Shown here: in pieces, positions 1-4,879 of the stretch
How positions within the stretch are numbered: position 1 is the first letter of the stretch
Layout: each line of letters begins with the position of its first letter
Origin: Bacteroidia bacterium
GTDB taxonomy: Bacteria; Bacteroidota; Bacteroidia; Bacteroidales; BM523
Assembly (NCBI GenBank): GCA_016209245.1
Contig: JACQWN010000170.1
Span: 1-9,356, forward strand
Reading direction: 5' to 3'
DNA: 9,356 bases
Program-made: the position numbers and the translations under genes
Notes under the pieces: generated by a model
What the model saw: only the letters and a program-made list of their open reading frames with translations
The model's database searches: none
Told to the model about the DNA's origin: nothing

Positions 1-2
1 AG

Positions 3-122
3 TGGATATGCTTTACTCTTTATAAAAAGCGAACAAATAAAGAAATGATCGATCTTATATTTCTCAGGCATGTTAAAAGACAACAAGATATAAACTATTC
101 ATATTCAAAAGATTTCAGCTAA
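3..122 (+). CDS. Possible 3' end of an upstream gene (partial, unrecognised)
   Basis: Reading frame 3 is open from the window edge to a TAA at 120-122, giving 39 codons without a start. The peptide is basic and rich in Lys, Arg and Ile (for example NKEMIDLIFLRHVKRQQ) and matches no family I recognise. In DNA this AT-rich an open stretch of this length can occur by chance. A shorter alternative in frame 1 ends at the TGA at 46-48. Sequence to the left of the window would decide. Confidence 0.25.
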   Translation, partial: WICFTLYKKRTNKEMIDLIFLRHVKRQQDINYSYSKDFS

Positions 123-201
123 TGTGTCAAAGTAGAAGTATATAAATATGCAAAAATAAATATAATGATGACAAAATAAATAACAATTATATATATTTTT
201 T

Positions 202-209
202 TATTTTTG
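202..209 (+). promoter_or_regulatory. Candidate Bacteroidota-type -7 box upstream of the SDR gene
   Basis: TATTTTTG fits the TAnnTTTG consensus of the primary Bacteroidota sigma factor and lies about 60 nt before the ATG at 271. It overlaps a perfect 12-bp palindrome, TTTTTGCAAAAA, at 204-215, which could be an operator. I see no clear TTTG -33 box 19-21 nt upstream. In such A/T-rich DNA this match could be fortuitous. Nothing else is evident in the non-coding stretch 123-270. Confidence 0.3.
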
Positions 210-270
210 CAAAAATTTTGAGTGGTTATTTAAATTAATAATATCAAATTATTCATTAAATATTTTAATT

Positions 271-1044
271 ATGGAAAATGAAACGAACAATAAACTTCGT
301 GTTAATCTTGAAGGCAAATCGGCCATTGTTACAGGCGGCAGTCTTGGGATAGGAGCTTCCATAGCTGTTAAATTAGCTGAATGTGGAGCTAATGTTGCTA
401 TTAATTACCGTAAGCATAAAGAAGAAGCCGATGAAATAATCAGACATGTAATAAAAACAGGCAAAAAAGGACTGGTTGTACAAGCGGATATTTCAAGCTT
501 TAATGATGCCAATAAAATGGTAGAAACGGTAAAAAATGAGTTCGGCGGAATTGATATACTTGTTAATAATGCAGGTATTAACTGGGACGGTGTAATTTGG
601 AAAATGACAGAAGAGCAGTGGGACAGCGTTCTTAACATTAACCTGAAAGGATATTTTAATTATATCCGTGCAGTATCGCCTATTTTTCGCGAACAAAAAT
701 CCGGGAAAATTATTAATGTAACTTCCATTAACGGGATGCGCGGAAAATTTGGACAGTCAAATTACTCCGCTTCAAAAGCAGGCATTATCGGATTAACTAA
801 AGCCGTTGCAAGAGAATTAGGCAAATATAGCATAAATGTTAATGCTGTAGCTCCCGGATTAATTGAAACAGATATGATGAAAAACGCTGATGCAAGTGTG
901 CGTGAAGCTGCAATGGCGGACATTGTTCTGGGAAGGATTGGTCAGCCCGAAGAAGTCGCCAATGTCGTGGCATTTCTATCCAGCGAGCTTGCCCGTCATA
1001 TTACCGGCGAGGTGGTCAAAGTTGATGGAGGGCAGTATATTTAG
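271..1044 (+). CDS. Short-chain dehydrogenase/reductase, FabG/PhaB-like 3-oxoacyl reductase
   Basis: This is a classical SDR of 257 residues, close to the usual ~245-250. The cofactor loop TGGSLGIG (21-28) and NNAG (99-102) are intact. The catalytic set is Asn124, Ser152, Tyr165 and Lys169, the last two in YSASK. The C-terminus ends in a VDGG motif (251-254), as in FabG. The enzyme should reduce a 3-oxoacyl thioester, on ACP (FabG) or CoA (PhaB, acetoacetyl-CoA reductase), in the cytoplasm with NAD(P)H. A co-oriented thiolase gene follows, which favours a CoA substrate, but the sequence cannot separate the two. The start at ATG 271 leaves a short extra N-terminus before the first beta strand and has no Shine-Dalgarno, as is common in Bacteroidota. 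The class call is firm; the substrate is inference. Confidence 0.93.
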   Translation: MENETNNKLRVNLEGKSAIVTGGSLGIGASIAVKLAECGANVAINYRKHKEEADEIIRHVIKTGKKGLVVQADISSFNDANKMVETVKNEFGGIDILVNNAGINWDGVIWKMTEEQWDSVLNINLKGYFNYIRAVSPIFREQKSGKIINVTSINGMRGKFGQSNYSASKAGIIGLTKAVARELGKYSINVNAVAPGLIETDMMKNADASVREAAMADIVLGRIGQPEEVANVVAFLSSELARHITGEVVKVDGGQYI

Positions 1045-1061
1045 GTTAAATTTTAATTTTG

Positions 1062-1308
1062 TTAAAGCTGTCAGACAGTTATTGAAAAAGTGTAATAATA
1101 AATGAGTCTACTCTAAAAAGTATTTTTGACACGAATTTCACGAATTATCACTAAAAAATATAATTGATAATCAATATATTAAATTTGTGTAATTCGTGTC
1201 AAATGTAGATTAAAGGGGTTTTTAGAGTGGACTCATAAATTAATTATTTAAAAAATATTCTTGAAGTTGAACAAAATTAATATTTTTCAAAAGTGTCTGA
1301 CGGCTTAA
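1062..1308. repeat. Nested inverted-repeat element between SDR and thiolase (MITE-like)
   Basis: The two ends are imperfect inverted repeats. The left arm 1062-1089 (TTAAAGCTGTCAGACAG...) pairs with the right arm 1283-1308, whose complement begins TTAAGCCGTCAGACAC. I align about 26 positions with two mismatches and two single-base gaps. Inside lies a second, better palindrome at 1102-1236. The left arm also contains an 11-base palindrome, CTGTCAGACAG (1068-1078). The whole gap 1045-1346 has no gene. This looks like one small non-autonomous element inserted in another, or a compound MITE. I could not define a target-site duplication with confidence. It could also act as a transcriptional attenuator between the two genes. 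Confidence 0.55.
1102..1236. mobile_element. Inner palindromic element with 18-bp terminal inverted repeats
   Basis: The left end ATGAGTCTACTCTAAAAA (1102-1119) and the right end TTTTTAGAGTGGACTCAT (1219-1236) are inverted repeats with one mismatch. A second pair lies inside: TTTGACACGAATTTCACGAATT (1125-1146) faces 1181-1203, with the core TTTGACACGAATT conserved. ATTATCA (1144-1150) and TGATAAT (1165-1171) close the centre. The whole 135 bp can fold into one long hairpin and encodes no protein. The tandem CACGAATT motif resembles dispersed repeats of some anaerobe genomes; that resemblance is from memory and unverified. Confidence 0.6.
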
Positions 1309-1346
1309 TAAAAAAAAGTAAAATTATTAATTAAAACTATAGTATT

Positions 1347-2537
1347 ATGGAACTAAATGACATAGTTGTTATCTCGGCAGTAAGGACTCCGATGGGGAAA
1401 TTTGGCGGAACTCTGAAAGATATTCCTGCATATAACCTTGGAGCGACTGCAATAAAAGAAGCCCTGAAACGCGCTTCGCTGACCGGTGAGCAGATAGATG
1501 ATGTAATACTCGGCAGTTGCCGCCAGGCGGGAAACGGTCCGAATCCTGCACGTACAGCTTCTGTAAATGGCGGAGTTTCAAAATCGGTACCTGTAATAAC
1601 CCTGAACATGGCATGTCCGTCAGGTATGAGAGCTCTCGTTTTTGCCACACAGGCAATCCGTCTCGGTGATGCTGAAGTAGTCCTGGTCGGGGGATTCGAC
1701 AGCATGAGCACTATTCCTTATCTTCTTAAGAATGTCAGGTGGGATGGCTTTAAAATGGGCAATAAAACCCTTGAAGACGGCTGGAGCGACAGCATTGACC
1801 CTCTGATAAAACAGGGAATGGGCGAGACCGCCGAAAATCTTTATGATAAATACAAGATACCAAGAGCGGAACAGGATAAATTTGCAGTCGAAAGTCACCT
1901 GAAAGCATCAGCAGCACAAAAAAACGGATGGTTTAACGAGGAAATCGTTCCTGTCGAAATACCCGGAACAAAAAACGCATCACCGGTAATTTTCGATAAA
2001 GATGAAACCATCAGGCATGAAATTGATGTCGAGAAAATGGGAAAAATTCCTCCTGCTTTCAGAAAAGACGGAACTGTTTCGGCGGGAAATTCCTGCGGAT
2101 TAAGCGATGGAGCGACAGCCCTTGTTGTCACTCACCGCAAAAAAGCCAAAGAACTTGGTAAGACACCACTTTTTTCGATAGTTTCTTATGCACAGGTTGC
2201 CGTTGATCCTTCAACAATGGGCGAAGGCCCTGCTTACTCCATTCCCTCTGCATTAAAGAAAGCCGGAATGACATTGAACGATATGGATATTATTGAAGTC
2301 AATGAAGCTTTTGCCATTCAGGTACTGGCAAACGAAAAAGTCCTTGAATGGGACAGGTCAAAGCTTAATGTTCACGGCGGGGCAATTGCTCTAGGGCATC
2401 CCACCGGCATCAGTGGTGCCAGGATATTAGTCACTGGATATTATGCAATGAAACGGCTCGACAAAACTTTTTGCGTTGCAGGTATTTGCGGAGGCGGTGG
2501 TGTTACTATGGCTACCGTGATTAAGCGTGAATCTTAA
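1347..2537 (+). CDS. Thiolase, acetyl-CoA C-acetyltransferase type
   Basis: Full-length thiolase of 396 residues, matching the ~390-400 of biosynthetic and acetoacetyl-CoA thiolases. The nucleophilic Cys90 lies in NMACPSGMRA, the NEAF loop is at 319-322, His351 is in GHPTG, and the second active-site Cys381 is in the Gly-rich CGGGG. The enzyme should condense two acetyl-CoA to acetoacetyl-CoA, or cleave it in the degradative direction, in the cytoplasm. With the upstream SDR it would provide the first two carbon steps toward 3-hydroxybutyryl-CoA. The loop reads CPSG rather than the common CGSG or CSSG, which may mark a subfamily with a different acyl preference. The gene is clearly less AT-rich than the DNA that follows (28 of 60 bases are G/C in 1681-1740). 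No Shine-Dalgarno precedes ATG 1347. Chain-length specificity cannot be read from sequence. Confidence 0.95.
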   Translation: MELNDIVVISAVRTPMGKFGGTLKDIPAYNLGATAIKEALKRASLTGEQIDDVILGSCRQAGNGPNPARTASVNGGVSKSVPVITLNMACPSGMRALVFATQAIRLGDAEVVLVGGFDSMSTIPYLLKNVRWDGFKMGNKTLEDGWSDSIDPLIKQGMGETAENLYDKYKIPRAEQDKFAVESHLKASAAQKNGWFNEEIVPVEIPGTKNASPVIFDKDETIRHEIDVEKMGKIPPAFRKDGTVSAGNSCGLSDGATALVVTHRKKAKELGKTPLFSIVSYAQVAVDPSTMGEGPAYSIPSALKKAGMTLNDMDIIEVNEAFAIQVLANEKVLEWDRSKLNVHGGAIALGHPTGISGARILVTGYYAMKRLDKTFCVAGICGGGGVTMATVIKRES

Positions 2538-2541
2538 GAAT

Positions 2542-2615
2542 ATGACGTTTCGTTATCTTACGGACTAACGAAAGTCAAGCGACCTCAATTCGTCTGAAAG
2601 GCAATTGAGCGTCAT
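2542..2615. repeat. Structured element able to form a three-way junction
   Basis: It starts 4 nt after the thiolase stop. The outer stem is ATGACG (2542-2547) with CGTCAT (2610-2615). Directly inside is a perfect 8-bp hairpin, TTTCGTTA (2548-2555) with TAACGAAA (2566-2573), then ten unpaired bases. A 7-bp hairpin follows, CTCAATT (2584-2590) with AATTGAG (2603-2609), abutting the outer stem. Twenty-one perfect base pairs in 74 nt, with two junction borders gapless, is unlikely to be chance. No U-tract follows, so a canonical terminator is doubtful. A dispersed REP-like repeat or a structured 3' UTR/small RNA are the alternatives. Confidence 0.5.
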
Positions 2616-2617
2616 GT

Positions 2618-2636
2618 ATAAAATGCAGAATTTTAT
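2618..2636. repeat. Short A/T hairpin in the same intergenic region
   Basis: ATAAAAT (2618-2624) and ATTTTAT (2630-2636) form a perfect 7-bp stem around a 5-nt loop, immediately after the three-way-junction element. The stem is entirely A/T and weak. It may just reflect base composition, or be the edge of the same element. The rest of the gap to 2693 is T-rich with no clear promoter. Confidence 0.3.
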
Positions 2637-2693
2637 CCCGTTTTAATGTATAGCTGCATCTTATATTTTTTTTATTTTTAACCCTTGATTCGT

Positions 2694-3353
2694 ATGAATA
2701 ATATTTTCGAAATAGCTAAAAAATATAAAAACATCATTTTGAATGATTCAAAGATTTTAATTATTGATAAATACAATGATTATAAATTTATCTTAACTAT
2801 TGATGATTCTGTAATAGAATTAAAATTAGAAAAAGAAAAATATAGGGATGAAATAAAAATAATTAAATACTTACAATCTTTAATTGAAAAAAATTGTTTA
2901 TCGTTAACATTGTTACCTAATAAAGTGCAAATTAATAATCAATTTATTTATGAAACTGAAATTTTGTACAACCAAAATGATTTTTTTATTCTTGAAAATA
3001 AATTTGAAGATGGAACAATTAACCAAACAATAAATTTTGATGAATTTTCTATTGAGGTAAGAAAAAAGGTTGAAGTATTGGTATGGGCATATAAAATTCT
3101 TGAGAACATAAAGAAGTTAATAAACATGAAATACCACGATATTTATTATCATTCAATTGAGTATTTTTTAAAAAAGAAAGATGATTATTACTCAATATTC
3201 ATATCTTTTCTTTCCGAGAAAGAGAAAAAAATTAATTTTTTACAGGAACAATTAGAGAAGTATATTGATACAGAAAATTTTGAGGAAGCGCATAAAATAA
3301 AAATTGAAATAGATAAATTGAAGAAAACACAGTTTATACATGAAACGGGATAA
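2694..3353 (+). CDS. Hypothetical protein with C-terminal UVR motif
   Basis: A 219-residue protein whose body I do not recognise. Residues ~180-211 (INFLQEQLEKYIDTENFEEA and on to EIDKLKK) fit the UVR motif, a helical hairpin found in UvrB, UvrC, McsA and ClpC that mediates protein-protein contacts. The N-terminal ~120 residues alternate hydrophobic and charged strands rich in Lys, Glu, Ile and Asn. No membrane segment or signal peptide is apparent. I chose ATG 2694 over an in-frame TTG at 2685 because it is the stronger start codon and neither has a Shine-Dalgarno. The base composition is extreme: G/C is 10 of 60 in 2701-2760 and 9 of 60 in 2821-2880, far below the thiolase. Together with flanking structured elements this suggests horizontal acquisition. 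It is convergent with the sirtuin gene. Function is unknown. Confidence 0.75.
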   Translation: MNNIFEIAKKYKNIILNDSKILIIDKYNDYKFILTIDDSVIELKLEKEKYRDEIKIIKYLQSLIEKNCLSLTLLPNKVQINNQFIYETEILYNQNDFFILENKFEDGTINQTINFDEFSIEVRKKVEVLVWAYKILENIKKLINMKYHDIYYHSIEYFLKKKDDYYSIFISFLSEKEKKINFLQEQLEKYIDTENFEEAHKIKIEIDKLKKTQFIHETG

Positions 3354-3443
3354 ACCCCATAAGTGAGGTGCGGAGGCGCTTTCATTATTCCTCACACTGA
3401 CCGCGTGTCGCCGTAGCTTTAGCGGTGGCACAAGTGTGGGGTT
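3353..3443. repeat. GC-rich structured element between convergent genes (three-way junction)
   Basis: The outer stem AACCCCA (3353-3359) pairs with TGGGGTT (3437-3443). Arm one is GTGAGG (3363-3368) with CCTCAC (3390-3395). Arm two is GTGTCGCCG (3405-3413) with CGGTGGCAC (3423-3431), nine pairs including two G-T wobbles, around a loop of TAGCTTTAG. The element begins on the last base of the UVR gene's stop codon and ends about 40 nt past the sirtuin stop. It is much more GC-rich than the gene before it. It may serve as a bidirectional terminator for the two converging genes, or be a dispersed REP-like repeat. No T-run adjoins the stem. Confidence 0.5.
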
Positions 3444-3484
3444 AGTCTCATAATCCCCCCGAATTGTTACACACTCATTTAATT

Positions 3485-4243
3485 TTAACGATTAGTATTA
3501 ACTATCTGTCCCATTACTTCACTGACAGAATCATGTATTACAATATCCGCATAGCTGTCAAGCGGAGTTTCATCACGATTGACGATGATGAGCTTCGCTT
3601 TGTTTTTTATAGCATATTCAGGAATTGAAGCTGCCGGGTAAACCACCAGCGATGAGCCAAGAATGATACATAAATCGCAATGGCAGGCATGATTGATTGC
3701 CTGCGACATTTTATCTGCAGGCATTGACTGACCGAACGAAATAGTATCGGGCTTAAGAATTCCTGAACAGTCATCACAGTATGGAATTTTTACACCATTG
3801 TTAATCCGGTTTTCAATTTCATCACTGTCGTATTTTTTTCCGCAATCCAGGCAGGAAACGGTAAATACAGTTCCGTGAATCTCAATTATCTTATCCTGTG
3901 AATTTCCGGCTTTGTGATGAAGCCCGTCAATATTCTGGGTAACAAGAGATAATAGCTTACCTCTGTCCTCAAGGGTCTTAATCGCATAATGCGCCTTGTT
4001 GGGTTTGGCACGTTTTATAATTCTGTATGTTTCGGAGCTCATCTCCCAGTATTTTTCACGTGCTTTTTCATCCGATATCATTTTGTGAAAATAAAAATCG
4101 TCCGGATCATATTTGCTCCACAATCCGCCGGGGCTTCTGAAATCGGGAATACCCGATTCGGTGCTGATACCGGCGCCTGTAAAAACTAATATTTTTTGCG
4201 ACTGCCCTATCAGATTCTTTGCACTTGCAACATTTTTTTCCAT
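3485..4243 (-). CDS. Sir2-family NAD-dependent protein deacylase (sirtuin)
   Basis: A complete 252-residue sirtuin. NAD-binding motifs are GAGISTESGIPDFR (23-36), TQNID (102-106), GSSLVV (196-201) and VNRDET (222-227). The catalytic His123 is in HGT. The zinc site is Cys131/Cys134 and Cys156/Cys159. It should remove acetyl or other acyl groups from protein lysines, consuming NAD and releasing nicotinamide and O-acyl-ADP-ribose in the cytoplasm. The Tyr-x-x-Arg pair typical of desuccinylases such as E. coli CobB is not evident after GLW, so ordinary deacetylase activity is more likely. It lies 33 nt downstream of the NuoG-like gene in the same direction, so it is probably the last gene of that transcription unit. 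It has no fused effector domain, so it looks like a housekeeping sirtuin rather than a known defence Sir2. No Shine-Dalgarno precedes its ATG. Confidence 0.95.
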   Translation of the reverse strand: MEKNVASAKNLIGQSQKILVFTGAGISTESGIPDFRSPGGLWSKYDPDDFYFHKMISDEKAREKYWEMSSETYRIIKRAKPNKAHYAIKTLEDRGKLLSLVTQNIDGLHHKAGNSQDKIIEIHGTVFTVSCLDCGKKYDSDEIENRINNGVKIPYCDDCSGILKPDTISFGQSMPADKMSQAINHACHCDLCIILGSSLVVYPAASIPEYAIKNKAKLIIVNRDETPLDSYADIVIHDSVSEVMGQIVNTNR

Positions 4244-4276
4244 GGTTTGTTTTGTTATATAAAAAACGGGATAAAT

Positions 4277-4879
4277 TTAAACATTAGAATTTCCGGTGGA
4301 AAACGCAAGAGCTTCAGTTAAAACGAACGCTGCCTGGAGATACGATGTCGGACAGAGCGCAAAACATTCCTTGCAGTTGTTGCACTCTTTAGAGGCGATT
4401 TCAGGAATAAAGCTTATCTCCTTTTTTATTCCTCTGACAACAAATCCGACTGCGTTCAACTTCTTTACCTCGGCGCAGTATCTGACACATAGCCCGCAAT
4501 GAATGCAAAAAGAGGATTCTTTTTCAAAACGGTCTTTATCAGCGCCATACTCCTGTGCCAAATCCTGCAATTTCGGGGAATCCGGGGCATGAGCCAACAA
4601 TAGCTCCAGAATGGTTTTACGAATTCTGTTCACCTTAGTAGATCTGGTTCTGACTACTAGATTTTTTTCAACCGTGTAAACGCAGGATACAACGAGCTTA
4701 GTCGTTCCGTTGACTTCTGCTTCCACGATACAAAGCCGGCAAGCTCCGAAAGGCAACAATTTTTCGTGGTAACAAAGTGTGGGTATGGAGAGCCCTGCAC
4801 TTTGAGCTGCCTCAAGGACGGTCATCCCTACCCTTGCTTTGACTTCTTTTCCGTCTATCTGTAAAAGAATCTCATTCAT
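4277..4879 (-). CDS. NuoG/HoxU-like Fe-S subunit of an NADH-oxidising complex (2Fe-2S + 2x4Fe-4S)
   Basis: A 200-residue electron-transfer subunit. Residues 1-75 are a plant-type [2Fe-2S] ferredoxin domain with Cys36, Cys47, Cys50 and Cys66. The next segment corresponds to the His-Cys3 cluster region of NuoG, HoxU and HydA, but reads LLLAHAPDSPKLQDLA: the His (97) is there and the three cysteines are absent. Two [4Fe-4S] motifs follow, Cys125/128/131/135 and Cys166/169/172/176. The protein ends at 200 residues, so there is no H-cluster domain of [FeFe]-hydrogenase and no molybdopterin domain. It should take electrons from the NuoF-like flavoprotein encoded upstream and pass them to a partner not in this window. 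The start codon overlaps the last 8 nt of the DUF4062 gene (ATGAATGA), implying coupled translation. HoxU-like is the closest description; the exact complex is uncertain. Confidence 0.88.
   Translation of the reverse strand: MNEILLQIDGKEVKARVGMTVLEAAQSAGLSIPTLCYHEKLLPFGACRLCIVEAEVNGTTKLVVSCVYTVEKNLVVRTRSTKVNRIRKTILELLLAHAPDSPKLQDLAQEYGADKDRFEKESSFCIHCGLCVRYCAEVKKLNAVGFVVRGIKKEISFIPEIASKECNNCKECFALCPTSYLQAAFVLTEALAFSTGNSNV

Noticed and set aside
204..215. TTTTTGCAAAAA palindrome as a terminator or operator
   Set aside because: Perfect but short, in A/T-rich DNA, with no loop; it is noted only within the promoter entry.
3353..3443. Integron attC site flanking a gene cassette
   Set aside because: The folded element lacks matching RYYYAAC and GTTRRRY core sites, and it forms a two-arm junction instead of one long imperfect hairpin.
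3485..4243. Defence-type Sir2 (NADase effector)
   Set aside because: It has the complete deacylase core with the zinc site, at the usual length, and no fused sensor domain, so a protein deacylase is the simpler reading.
4277..4879. [FeFe]-hydrogenase HydA
   Set aside because: The protein ends at 200 residues with no H-cluster cysteine motifs; only the N-terminal Fe-S part is present.
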